Part shown: positions 11,908 through 22,589 of the stretch, piece after piece
Layout: the number at the start of each line of letters is the position of its first letter
Numbering within the stretch: position 1 is the stretch's first letter
NCBI GenBank assembly: GCA_027943245.1
Contig: JANDJZ010000471.1
Coordinates: forward strand, 1 to 37,592
DNA length: 37,592 nucleotides
From: Acanthamoeba sp. SK_2022b
Taxonomy: Eukaryota > Discosea > Longamoebia > Acanthamoebidae
Reading direction: 5' to 3'
Made by a program: the position numbers and the translations under genes
Notes under the pieces: generated by a model
What the model saw: the letters and a program-made list of their open reading frames with translations, nothing else
What the model was told of the DNA's origin: nothing
The model's database searches: none

Positions 11908-12174
11908 CGTCAGCCAAACGGCCAAACAAGAGAACGGGAGAGAGGGTCCTATGTATTATGCCAATTGGAAAATCAGAGCCACGCGTTGTGTACAACGTCC
12001 ACGGGCGAGAGAGCCCGGGTACGGCTAGAGTGTAATAGATCGGTTGTACAACTTCGCCATTGGTCGGAGAGGAGGTAATCGGCCAATCAGAAGAGTGGAT
12101 GAGTAAAATCATCATATCCGCCATTGGGTGATAAAACCTCGCTTTGGCGCTTTGGGCGTCTATCAGGATCGACC

Positions 12175-15100
12175 ATGCCGCAACGCCTCCACTCTGTGCT
12201 GGTGCTTGTTTTTGTGGGCCTCACCCTCTACCTCTCCTATGGTAAGAAAGAAGGAATCGCCCTTGGCCAGCGCTTCCGCAAACAAACCTAATCCAGTGAT
12301 CGCCGTGTCCTTGCAGGAGATGCCGCTGTGAACTTTGGCTACCCCAACAAGTGCTTCTTCACTGTGGGCAAGTCCTCTTCTGGCGCTTGGTGGTTCGTGG
12401 ACCCTAGCGGCAAGCCGTTCCTCTCGCTCGGCGTTACCTCTGTGAGCTACTGGGGCGACCGGTCGACCACAGGTGAGACTTCTTAATGATAACATTTTGA
12501 TTAAATAATGATAATAGATAATGATAATATAAAATTACGTAATACTCATTTTAATTCTATTATTAATGGCCCACGACAGGCGCGACGCCATACAACGACG
12601 CTGTGTCGGCCAAGTACGGCAACCAGTCGGCCTGGGCCGATTCGGCCGTGGCGCGCATGGCGTCGTGGAACCTCAACACGTTGGGCGCGTGGGCGGACAA
12701 CGTGGTGATCACCAAGGGCATGCCCTACACTCGCATCCTGGGCTTCGCCGAGGGCTTCGGGTCGTGGCTCGGGGGCACCTTCCCCGACGTGTTCGACCCA
12801 GCCTGGGAGGCCAGCACGCTCGCCAAGGCGGCCTCCATCTGCGCGCCTCTCCGCAACGACCCCAACCTCATCGGCTACTTCCTCGACAATGAGGTAAGTT
12901 GGTTCATTATTTTATCCGCACTAATTTAATTATGTTTGCGTGAAAGACCCAGCTCATGAGGCAGTGAGATGTGCAGGTGTTCTGGGGCCCTACTCTGCAA
13001 GGGTGGCCCGATTGGCGCTACCAGGGCACCATCCTCGACCAGATGCTGGTGGAGTATAACAAGACCTCGTACGGTAACGCCAGAGCCGTGGCCTTCCTTA
13101 AGTCCAAGTACTCCACCATCCAGGCCCTCAACACTGCTTGGTACCGTTCTCTGTTCTCCAAAATTACGAGGCACTTGTGGCACTGGCTTCATGGGGGGGC
13201 TTGCTCGACTGTGGCTGCCCACTGATTCCACATCCGTCTATGTACAGGAACACTTCCTATCCGAGCTTCAACACCATTTCGTATCGCCCCAATGCAACCT
13301 CAGCTCACACCAATGACTCTGCTGAGTTTGCCTACATGGCCGCCGTTCAGTTCTTCAGTGTCTCCCGCAACTGTACCTCTCTCGCTGAGATCGACGACCG
13401 CTATTCTTGCGCTCTGACCCACCTGACCCACCTGACCCGCTGCGTTCGTGTGATGTGTAACAGCGATCTTGAAGTACGACCCGAACCACCTGCTTCTGGG
13501 CGTCAAATTCGCAGGCGCCCCCAGCGCCCCGGTGCTGAAGGCCTGTGGAGAGTACAACGAAGTGGTGTCCATCGACTACTACCCGGACTCCAGCCAGCCC
13601 CTTCCCAGCACCACGTTCATGAGCCAGGTCTACGCTAACGCGAAGAAGCCCATCCTGATTGGCGAGTTCGCCTTCCGCGGAAACGTATGTCACACACCCA
13701 CACCCACACACCCGTGCATTGGGGGGGCTCACCCTCCCAACCTGCGCCACAACCAGGACTCGGGGCTTCCCAACACGAAGGGGGCAGGCCTAGTGGTGAA
13801 GACGCAGGCCCTACGCGCCGAGGGATACAAGAACTACACCACCCTCCTGGCCAAGCTGCCCTACGTCATCGGGTTCCATTGGTTCGAGTGGTTTGATGAG
13901 CCCAAGGAGGGGCGCGAGCTGGATGGCGAGAACAGCAACTACGGCCTGGTCAACATCACCGGTACTCACACACAAGCGCAACCCTCGCATTGAGAGCCCA
14001 CAGAGGCTGCGCGACGTCTCACACTGGCTCTCGCATGTCTTCCGCAGATAACACCTACACGACGCTGACCAACCAGATGAAGGTGACCAACCCACAGCTC
14101 TATGGCCTGCATGAGAGCAACCCCACTGGACTCTCGTCTGCCAAGTGCGTCAGTACGAGCACCTTCCCCTCCACCCCGAATCGAAGTTTGAGTCGCAATT
14201 GTTGGCCGCCCACTCAACAAACAACGCTTGTGGTAGGTGCGCTGACGTGCTTGAACAAGTGTTCGGGCAACGGATGCTGCGACACAAACACAGGCGTCTG
14301 CAAGTGCAACTCGGGATTCAGCTCTGCCGACTGCTCGGTGGACAGCTGTACGACGTCACCAGTTCTCCTTGCGCCCACCGCCACTGAACCTGCCTGCAAC
14401 CTCCTCCCCACAATGCACAGCCAAGCTGCAGGTGGCCTCCTTTGGTAGCGCGGTCAACACCACTGTTTGGACGATCACGAACGGAGGAGGCTGGAATAGC
14501 CAGACGTTCAGCGCCAACCTGACGTCCGTCTCGTCCGGCCAGCTCAAGCTGTCCATCAGCCCATGCATCGCCACGCCCTGCTCAGGCTACAACTTCTCGG
14601 CCAGCGGTGCCATGACCAAGTCGTCGCTCTATGGCTACGGCATCTACACGGCCTTCATCCGCGCGCCGTCCAACAAGAACTTCATCGCCAACTTCGAGGT
14701 GCCGCATACTTCCCACTTGCCTGCTCCTTTGCTTTGGGCCGGGTCTCATCCGATCGTTCTTTGCTCTCCCACCGCAGCTCAACAGTAACAGTCAGCCGCG
14801 GGACAGCCTCACAATCCATATCAACGGCAACGAGTCGGTTGCCTCGCTGGACTACTTCCGCAGCAGCACCTACGCATACCTCAAGTGGGTCAGCCCGCTG
14901 CCCTTCGCCAGCCCCTCTTCGGCCTTCCACAACTACACTATCCACTACATGCCCACCTACTTCGCCTTTTACGCCGACGGCACGCTGCTGGGCTCCTACA
15001 ACAGCACCACGGCTCCCCTCGGCCTGCCGACTCGGCCCGTGGCCGTCTGGCTCTACCTGACGGCCAATGGGGTCTCGCCCAAGGTGGATGACGCGATGTT

Positions 15101-15227
15101 TGTGCAGTCGGTGTCCTACCAGCTCGTTGGTGGCTCCACGGCTACTTGCGCTTCGGCAAATGACTACAGTGCCGCAACTAGGGCCACGTCGTGGCTTGTC
15201 TCGCCTCTGGCTTCTGTCTTCTCGTAG
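12175..15227 (+). CDS. Secreted agarase-like glycoside hydrolase with EGF-like and GH16/ConA-like domains
   Basis: Eleven exons give 726 residues: 12175-12241, 12317-12472, 12580-12893, 12977-13140, 13248-13357, 13464-13684, 13757-13961, 14048-14152, 14237-14347, 14421-14698, 14778-15227. Residues 1-23 form a signal peptide (basic start, then VLVLVFVGLTLYL). Residues about 30-440 look like a clan GH-A TIM barrel of the agarase type (GH50-like): WWFVDPSGKPFLSLGV, then GYFLDNEVFWG with likely acid/base Glu179, then PILIGEFAF with likely nucleophile Glu338. Residues about 450-484 are an EGF-like module with six Cys (CLNKC..CC..CKC..C). Residues about 486-690 resemble a GH16-type concanavalin-like sandwich (YGYGIYTAFIRAP), but the ExDxE catalytic motif was not found, so this part may only bind glycan. 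Many N-glycosylation sequons are present. The substrate, agar-like or another galactan, is inferred. The splice joins around the EGF module (14152/14237, 14347/14421) are the least certain. Confidence 0.8.
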
Positions 15228-15610
15228 TCAAGTTTGAAAGGGAAGACAGAAGGCTGTACACTACACTGCTCCATCGAGTTGAACAAAAAAGTAAGTTAAG
15301 GCGAAGTACTTGGCACACGTTCTCACTTCACGATCTGGGCCGGGGCGCCTTCTTAACTTTCCCAAGGCGTTGGATGCCAGACTAGATTTTGGAATCCAAA
15401 TCATACGTGTCGACAATTGTGCATTCGTTCACTTGTAACGCTTTTTGGTTGCGGGCCAACCGAATTTTTCGGTTGGTCCAAGCTGTGTTTCTGCCCGCAT
15501 CGGATCAGTCGTGAGGTATTTTTTTCCTGGCCTGGCTTTTTGTTGCCATTATTCACCAAGACCAACGCACATCAACACCTCACCTTCCTCCCCGACCATC
15601 ATTCAGTACA
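15228..15610. other. Intergenic region between the glycoside hydrolase and lipase genes
   Basis: About 380 bases hold the 3' end of the glycoside hydrolase transcript and the promoter of the lipase gene. No gene, tRNA or clear regulatory motif was seen. Confidence 0.5.
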
Positions 15611-16621
15611 ATGGCCTTCTTCACCAGCGCCTTCAAGAACCTCTTCTCCTCGCTTGCTGCCCCTGTGGCCCGTGTTACGTCGACTCCCACTTCGAGCACT
15701 ACACCAACGCAGTTGAACCACTCCCTTCTCGGATCCGAGTTCTTCTCCTTCAGTCATGACGTCAACGAGGAGAAGCTGGAACATTACAACCCCGCCCCGA
15801 CTGAAGACTTGGGCATGTCCTTCGTCTTCCTCGCCAACGAACTCGCAGACAACATCAACACCTTCTCCCAGGAAGAGATCCTCAAGCTCGCTCAGGTCTG
15901 CGGCCTTGCCTACTCGGACCTCGAAGACAATTATGAAGAGGGCTACGTCGTCAAGACCTTCGCCACGGACCTCTCTACAGGCTACGTTCGCGCCAAGTCC
16001 AACGAGGTCATCCTCTCCTACAAGGGCACGTCAACTGGCCGCGACCTGGTCACCGACTTGACCAGCTTCCCCGTCGTGGGCTCCCCTCTCCTGCCTGAGG
16101 GCGGCTACATCCACAAGGGCTTCCTCGACGCCTTCCTGAGCTCGTGGCCGCAAGTCCTGCAGATCCTCAACGACTATGCCTCGAGCCAGGGCCTTAACAT
16201 CGGCCAGCTTAGCATCACCGTGAGCGGCCACAGCCTCGGTGGAGCTCAGGCCACCCTGGCCACCCTTCAACTGGCCCTACTCCTCGAGAACATCAGCCAG
16301 TTGCGTCAGATTACCTTCGGCTCGCCTCGCGTTATGAGCCGTGCGGGGGCGCGGTACTTCGACCGCCTCCTTGGAGGCCGTACGCTTCGAGTGGCCGAGA
16401 ACGACGTCGACCCCGTGACGATGGTGGCCCCCGGCTGGTGGGGCTTCAAGCACGTTGGCGTTAATCTTCGCGTCGAGAAGCCTGCGCGAGTTCTTCCTCA
16501 CGTCATGTCAGGCTACATGACGGGCGCCGCGAATCTCACCGCTGCCAGCTTTGCGCCCACCTACGCCGTGGGTGCTCGACGTGCATTCTTCTATGCTTGT
16601 CGTCAGCTTCTTCGCTTGTAG
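15611..16621 (+). CDS. Class 3 lipase (alpha/beta hydrolase), intronless
   Basis: A single exon encodes 336 residues. The class 3 lipase fold is shown by SYKGTSTGRDLVTDL (about 136-150), the nucleophile elbow GHSLGG (206-211, Ser208), FGSPRV (about 236), ENDVDPVT with the likely catalytic Asp267, and a following His (His281 in FKHVG, or His297 in LPHVMSGY). It should hydrolyse acylglycerols or other esters. The first 30 residues are Ser/Thr/Ala-rich and weakly hydrophobic, so secretion or organelle targeting is possible but not clear. The gene is the only long intronless one here, beside neighbours with 11 and 15 exons. That fits a retrocopy, a horizontally acquired gene, or simple intron loss. 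It ends 98 bases from the convergent RBM28 stop codon. Confidence 0.9.
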   Translation: MAFFTSAFKNLFSSLAAPVARVTSTPTSSTTPTQLNHSLLGSEFFSFSHDVNEEKLEHYNPAPTEDLGMSFVFLANELADNINTFSQEEILKLAQVCGLAYSDLEDNYEEGYVVKTFATDLSTGYVRAKSNEVILSYKGTSTGRDLVTDLTSFPVVGSPLLPEGGYIHKGFLDAFLSSWPQVLQILNDYASSQGLNIGQLSITVSGHSLGGAQATLATLQLALLLENISQLRQITFGSPRVMSRAGARYFDRLLGGRTLRVAENDVDPVTMVAPGWWGFKHVGVNLRVEKPARVLPHVMSGYMTGAANLTAASFAPTYAVGARRAFFYACRQLLRL

Positions 16622-16719
16622 ATAGACCATTTGTGCATTAAATTCAATCTCATCGATCTCAAGCGAGCCTCCATCTTGGTAAGGAAAAATTGTTTTTATT
16701 GGCCTTTTGCAGCGAGCAG

Positions 16720-19700
16720 CTACTCGAACCATCTCTTTGTGGCTTCCTTGGAGGCGATAGGCGACGCAAAGAGCCGTTCCTTGTACTGGGTCACTGTTGT
16801 AGCGTGAAGCAACGCACCACCGTATGTGTCAGACACAACCCACATAATGCAGCCGCTGCGTAGGATGAGAGAGAGAGAGCGCGTGAGGGAGGTCGTACCC
16901 ATGGAATCGAGAGCGTCCACATCCTTCCTCTTCTTGGCGGCCACTCGTTCCTTCCTGGTCAACGCTGGCGCAGCGTCGGCCTCTCGGGCCCTCTTTCGCT
17001 GCGGCTGGCTCCTCTCGACGACGGCCTCCTGCGACACCTTCTGCTTCTTCTGCTGACGCGCTCCCTCCTTGGCCGGCTTGTTGTCGTTCTTGCTCCCGGG
17101 CGTGGCCTTCTTGTTTCCGTTGCTGCTGCTGCTGCTGCTGTTGTTGTTGTCTTCCCTCTTCCGCTTCTGGCCGGCCGGTTGCTGCTTCGGCTTCTGTGGC
17201 GAGGTTGCGCTGTTCGGACCCTTCCTCTTGTCCTGCGGCTGCTGCTGACCGCCCTTGTGCGGCTGCGACGGCTTTCGCTTGCCGCCGCCGTCGCGGGCCT
17301 CCTTCTCGTCGATGGCGAGGAGCTTCTTCTGCTTGGCCTGCTGGATCTGCAGTCGCTTCTGCCTGCCCTCCACCACCCGCTTGTCCTCGAGCGCAAACTC
17401 CACCAGCGGCCGCCTCTTCTCGCCAAAGTACTTGGGGCTGTTGTTGACCTCACGCAGAGCGACCAGCGCATGATCGTGGTCCTCGAACTCGACGAAACCA
17501 AAGCCCTTCGATCGCTCGTTGTCGCCCATAACGATTTTCACCTAACGTCGTGTGGAGGGAAAGGGAGGGAGAGCAAGTGCGTGAGTTCAGCCCGGCGTGA
17601 TGAGGAGAGGGGGCGGGCTTTACCTGCTTGATGCGGATATCCTTCTTGAAGCCCGACTCCGAGGCTGCCGGGGCCGAGGTTACGGCTTCGAGGAAGATCT
17701 TCTTCAGCTGCTTGTCCGTCACGCTCTTGGGCAGGTTTCGCACCGACAGACGCGTCTTCGAGACGAAGAAGTTGGGGTTCCTACACACGACGACAGCTGT
17801 TGGTGAGCACTCCCGCTACGTGCGCTCAAGTAAAATATTCAATAATAAATAAATAAAATAATTCAGGAGACGATCACAAGCTAACGGAAGAGTAGAGTGT
17901 GATACGAGGGGAGGGGAGAGTTACTTGAGCTTCTGCTTCTTGGCTTGCATGGCCTCGTCCCTCCGGGCGATCTCCAGCTTGCTCAGCCCCATCTGCTCGC
18001 CCATCTCGGGCGAAATGTCTGTCGAGCCGCCCCCACGGCGTGTTAGGAGGCAAGTACTTTGGATGAACGAGAGAAGGCAAACGACGATGAAGCACGTACA
18101 TCCTTCGGTCGCGAGGTAGAGGTTGCGCTTATCGCGCTCCTCGTTCTCCTTCTTTGTCGCCGCAGTGAACTTGGTCTGTGCGGTGCCCTTGTCCACGGCC
18201 CTGTCGATCTGCAGCTCGCGGCCCTCCATGTAGATGCCGCTCTTGCCCACCGTGGAGGACAACACCGCCTTGGTCTGCGAGGAGGAGGGCGTGGTCGCAG
18301 TCGTCGACGTGGAAGTTGTGGTCGCCGCCGCCGACTCCGGAGTCGCGGGGTTCGCCGCCGCGAACTGGCTCGCGAACAGCGCGACTGCGTTCGTCGTCGA
18401 ACCAAACGTCAGCAATCGGCTGCACGACGAGAGCGGAGAAGGAGAGGGAGAGTACCCTGAGCGAGGAGGCTGTCGGCCGAGGCCTTCTCGAAGAACTGGA
18501 GGAAGGCCGACCCGCGGGCCATGCCGGTCAACTTGTCCTTCACCAGCGCGCAGTATCGGATTCGGCCAAACTCGGCAAACTTCTGTCGCAGGTCCTGCAC
18601 GGTGGCGCCGAAGGGCAGGTTGCGGATGAACAGGGTCGTTCCCGCCTCCACGTCGGCCGCTGCACACAGCAAACAATTTAAAAAATAAGAAAATAAAGAT
18701 AAAATAATCAGGAAATGATTCCATTCGCGGGCGAGGAGGCTGTGCGGGGAGGAGGCACACATACACTTTTGTTTGGGCTTCTTTGGCTGCTCGTCGGTTT
18801 CGCTCTTGACTTGGGCGCTACCGTCGTCATCGTCGTCCTTTTCCTCCTTCACTTCGACCATGGCATCGCCGTCCAGCTCCTCGTCCTCGTCATCGTCCTC
18901 GTCCTCATCCGAACCGCTTCCCTCTTCCTCGCTGTCGCTATCGGCGCTCTCGTCCATGTCGTTATTGCTACCGTCAGATTCGTTGTTATCGTCCTCGTCA
19001 TCGCTGTCGTCTTGCTCCTCCTTGGGCACCACCTTGTGCGCAGGCTTCTCGTCCTCTCCCTCTTCCTTCTTGACGGTCTTGTCGGGCTTGTCTGACTTGG
19101 ACTTGACCTCCTCTTCGATGACGTGCTTGAGGTAGCTCTCCCTCGCCAGACACCAATCCACAGCGACCCGGCGACCTTTCACAAGGAGAGGGATGCGTTA
19201 GGCGACATCGAGGCGAGGCTGAGCTTTGCTCGTCGCGTCTGCAACATACCTCGGATCGGCTGCGCGTTCACCTTCTCGAGCGCGGCGGCCGCTTCTTCCT
19301 TCGTGAAGAACTCCACGAATCCAAAGCCGCGAGGGTTGCCGGTGTCCTTGTTCCTACGGCGACGGCAAAGCGGTTGAGCCAGAACGAAGTGGAGGGGGGG
19401 GGGGCAAGACATGAATAAAAATCGAGAATAAAATAAAAGAAATAAAAAGACAAAAAAGATCAGAGGCGTACTTGGGGATGATCACGTCAACGAGCTTGCC
19501 GTGGGCGGCAAACTTCTCGCTGAGATCAGCCTCGGTGGCCTGCAGAGAGAAGGTAATGAGCAGTGCCCTTTTATCACGGGACCGAAAAACAACGTTGCCA
19601 CAGGTGATGTGTGGGCACTGCTCCAGCAGCGGGGGGGGGAGGCTGGCTACCTGGAACGGCAGGTTACGAATGATGAGACGGCCGTCCCTCTTCTCCGGCT

Positions 19701-20382
19701 TGAACGAGGCCGAGATCGTGCGGTCGCCCAAGGGCACGTTCACGCACTTCTTGGCAGCCCGCTCGGCGAACTTGGCGTCCTTGAACTCCACGTGAGCTGC
19801 GCGACGTCGGGTGAACCAGAAGAGAACGCCAGGTAAGCACATGTGAGAGCTCTGCTTTCCGGCCCAATCGTTGTTGCACGCTTACCTATGACGGTGTTTC
19901 CCTTGCCGAGGGGATAGGTGATGCTGGTGATGGGGCCGAATTTCCTCAGGACCTTCTCGAGGGCCTTCTCGTCGACCGATGTGGGCAGACCGCTCACGAT
20001 CACCACCTTCTTTTCACTGGTGACCGCGTCACAGTCAAGATGAGCGTGTGTGTGTGAGAGAGAGAGAGGGCTCCGCCTGCGTACGCTGTGGAGGAGCGCG
20101 AAGAAAAGAGAGATAGACGCGTACACTTTGGGAGGCGGCTCGCGCTTGGGTGGCGGGGTGGGGACGGGCTTCCTCAGCTCTCGCTTCTTGGGAGGCGCGG
20201 GCGGGGCGACGGGCTTGGGAACGGGCTTGGGGGCGTCCTTGCCGATCTCGTCCTCCTTGGTGATGTCGTAGCCGTCGTCCTTGAGAGCGCCCTCGTCCTC
20301 CTGATCCTGATCCTCCTGCTTCACCTCCGCAACGGGCTCTGAAAGAAATCATCAGACACTCTCACACACGTGCGCGCGCGCG

Positions 20383-20444
<62 letters not shown>

Positions 20445-21094
20445 ACGTGAGTGAGGAGGTGGGTCTTACTCTTGGGCTGCCTCTTGTCCTTTTCCTCGCG
20501 CACGCGAGGCTTGGCCACTTCGATGAGGACCCGGTTGCCCTTGAACGGCTTGCCCGAATACTTGCGCACTGCGGTGGCGGCATCGGACTCCATCACGCTA
20601 GTGTACCATAACACCGAGAGGTCAGCAACGAGCACCGGGCACAACGCACGAGGCGCTGCTGGCAAGCGCCGAGGGGAGCGTAAACGTACAACTGCACGTA
20701 GCCCTGACCGGAGCACTTGCGTTCTCCCTTTTTTGTGATGACGAAGGCGCGCCGGATAGGACCTACATCGCTGAAGAGCTCTTCCAAATCCTACAGCCAA
20801 TTCAAAAAAATAATATTAAATTTGCGTAAAAATGCTCAAATGAATACGAGCCAGACGGAATCGAACCATCGAGGTGGTGTCCTCTGACAGATTTTTGAGG
20901 AAGATTTTGGTCCTCTTGGGCTCACGAGCCTTCTTGCCTGCACCAGAAGCGGGCGCAGGGGCGTCCGTGGCAGTGGAAATGCCATCGGCTATGTTTGAGC
21001 CAGCAGCTGATTTGAATTTCATCTCAGGCGATTCCGTTTCATTTTTAACATTATTGCTGGCGTCAGACGACGAGCTCCACTTCTTCTTTCCCAT
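16720..21094 (-). CDS. RBM28: RBM28/Nop4-type multi-RRM ribosome-assembly protein
   Basis: Fifteen exons give 995 residues: 21094-20867, 20790-20690, 20597-20470, 20338-20125, 20016-19886, 19796-19651, 19539-19472, 19353-19250, 19175-18765, 18659-18456, 18384-18100, 18018-17925, 17780-17624, 17541-16899, 16793-16720. RRM1 is at about 57-145 ([20 protein letters not shown]). A short RRM-like unit is at about 226-300 ([20 protein letters not shown]). The next RRM is about 302-385 ([24 protein letters not shown]). An acidic Asp/Glu/Ser tract covers about 395-510. Another RRM starts at about 518 ([11 protein letters not shown]) with a Ser/Thr/Ala insert before its last strand. The final RRM (about 712-810) has [17 protein letters not shown], diagnostic for RBM28/Nop4. 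The C-terminus is Lys/Gln/Ser-rich and ends [15 protein letters not shown], like the vertebrate LVEQYKQKL..KWFDS end. The known role is nucleolar maturation of the 60S subunit. Confidence 0.93.
20371..20444 (-). repeat. Compound (CT)n(TG)n(CG)n microsatellite in RBM28 intron 3
   Basis: On the plus strand the order is CG, CA, then GA repeats. Read in the sense direction of RBM28 it is CT, then TG, then CG. This is the same CT-then-TG order as in RasGEF intron 5. It lies about 30 bases before the intron acceptor. Confidence 0.95.
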
Positions 21095-21427
21095 GATCAG
21101 TTCTCTCCACGGATAGGCGGATCAGATGGAACTTGTCCGCTTAGAATCTCTCCGCGATGTTAGAGATGGCAGCCAGATGGAAAAGGAGAAGAAAGAAAGA
21201 ATTAAACACGAATTTTTTTTTGATGAGAATGTGAGCTACGTAGGGACCCCGCAAGCTGCACAAAGTGAGCGCGTATCGGGCGCCAGTTCGAGGAAGGGAA
21301 AGGCCGAGGGGAGCGCACGGCACGAAATCACCCTCAACATCATCGCGATCACGACGCAATTGCCAAGTAGGAGCGCAAATCCGGATTCACGCGAGTGCGT
21401 TAGTGGCAGCCAAGTGGAGCAGTGAAG
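21095..21427. promoter_or_regulatory. Divergent promoter region between RBM28 and the small Tom22-like gene
   Basis: The two start codons are 333 bases apart and face away from each other, so regulatory sequence for both must be here. No named promoter element could be assigned with confidence. Confidence 0.5.
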
Positions 21428-21757
21428 ATGAGCGCAAGAATCAGCCTGATGGGAGCGGATGATGAGGATCACCAGCACGGAGCGGCAAGCATCGTCGACG
21501 ATGGAGAAGGCGAAGAATACGATGAAACGGAAGAGGAAGAGGAAGAGATCACCCTCTCTCAATACCTCATGGAGATGGTGTGGAAGGACAAGCGAACTCG
21601 CTACCAGCTGTGGAATTGCGGCAAGGTTATCGTGCTCTTCGGCGTTACGGTGTGGGCCATGCGAAGATTCCCTCACTTCCAAGATCCCGAGAGGCTCGAC
21701 TCCAAAGTGGTTGAGTACATGGAACACCAGCAGCGAATGATGATGGGAGGAATGTAA
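21428..21757 (+). CDS. Small acidic single-span membrane protein, Tom22-like layout
   Basis: A single exon encodes 109 residues. Residues 24-40 are almost all Asp/Glu, followed by ITLSQYL and a basic patch (WKDKRTR, 52-58). A hydrophobic segment of about 18 residues follows (about 61-78, with KVIVLFGVTVWAM), then a hydrophilic tail ending in Gln/Met (EHQQRMMMGGM). Acidic N-terminus, a (D/E)xTLSxxL-type motif, a single span and a short Gln-rich tail is the order in Tom22, the central receptor of the mitochondrial outer-membrane import pore. The sequence identity I can see is weak, so the assignment is a hypothesis. It could instead be any small tail-anchored protein. I chose the ATG over an in-frame GTG six bases upstream. 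Confidence 0.6.
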   Translation: MSARISLMGADDEDHQHGAASIVDDGEGEEYDETEEEEEEITLSQYLMEMVWKDKRTRYQLWNCGKVIVLFGVTVWAMRRFPHFQDPERLDSKVVEYMEHQQRMMMGGM

Positions 21758-21932
21758 ATCTTGCAATACAAAATGCTCATCTTCCACACATCTCGATTTT
21801 TTGGACAACGTGCCAAGAAGGCCCTCGCAACGCAAACGCTTTTGCAGGCATCTGCTGATGAAGATGTAAACCACGCAGCTTCGCTGTGCTCATATTCTAT
21901 TTATTTATACAGACATTTGCCATTCATACAAG
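21758..21932. other. 3' flank of the small membrane-protein gene, no gene seen
   Basis: This short stretch leads into the tRNA-Val gene. It should hold the 3' untranslated end of the preceding gene. No other feature was recognised. Confidence 0.4.
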
Positions 21933-22004
21933 GATTCCGTGGTGCAACGGTAGCACGCAAGCCTAACACGCTTGAGGTCGCGAGATCAACACTCGCCGGA
22001 ATCA
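21933..22004 (+). tRNA. tRNA-Val (AAC)
   Basis: A complete cloverleaf can be drawn. The acceptor stem is GATTCCG with CGGAATC, with discriminator A at 22004. The D arm is GTGC/GCAC around a loop with GG. The anticodon stem is CAAGC/GCTTG around CTAACAC, giving anticodon AAC. The T stem is GCGAG/CTCGC. The internal A box (TGGTGCAACGG) and B box (GATCAACAC) fit Pol III promoters. The T loop is ATCAACA rather than the usual TTC-RA form, a small deviation. There is no intron. Confidence 0.88.
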
Positions 22005-22589
22005 TTTCATTTTGCAGCATCCTTTTTCGTGTTTTTCCACCCAGCAATAACCGGCAGTTGGATCCTCAATCTTTGGACTGCACCCGAGGATAGGCCAAGG
22101 ATTGGCAATTAGCTGGGGGTGTTTCCCTCCAAGTGATGTTGCTTAAACATGATTCCTAGATATACTAATATTACAAAATTCTCCATAAACAGGCAAATTT
22201 CCTAATATTGCTGGCATAACTGCATTAGTGGTATGCTTGAGTAGTTATGACCTGGGGAGTGTTAAAATGTTCATCCCTGTGTCTGATGAATTTCAGTAAA
22301 GATCATATCTGATTTCTTTGGTAACTAAATTTCCAAAATGACAGTGTCCCATGCATCCCAAACACAAGGAGGAAACTGGACAAAAGGTCAATCCCAAATA
22401 TGATATGTTATCACAACCACCAAGAAGGGGCTCCACTTTAAGAGCACTTAGGAGAGCCCCTCACCAACACAGGAATTATGGAATGCATTCAATGACTCTG
22501 CGAGATGGTGAGGAGAAAACAGAGAGCAACGCTGTCCGCAAAAATGCGAACGCCATGTAGTGGGTCATTGCACCTAAGCAATTCAAGTA
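22005..22589. other. AT-richer intergenic stretch between the two tRNA genes
   Basis: This is clearly poorer in GC than any exon in the window. It has no open frame with a recognisable product. A TGATGA..CTGA pair near 22283-22312 was considered as a C/D snoRNA and rejected because it is too short. No repeat or transposon end was recognised. Confidence 0.5.

Noticed and set aside
18715..19095. Hydrophobic plus-strand open frame opposite RBM28
   Set aside because: It is the complement of the acidic Asp/Glu tract of RBM28, which always reads as Leu/Val/Ile on the other strand.
22283..22312. Possible C/D box snoRNA (TGATGA followed by CTGA)
   Set aside because: The boxes are about 25 bases apart, too close for a C/D snoRNA, and no terminal stem was found.
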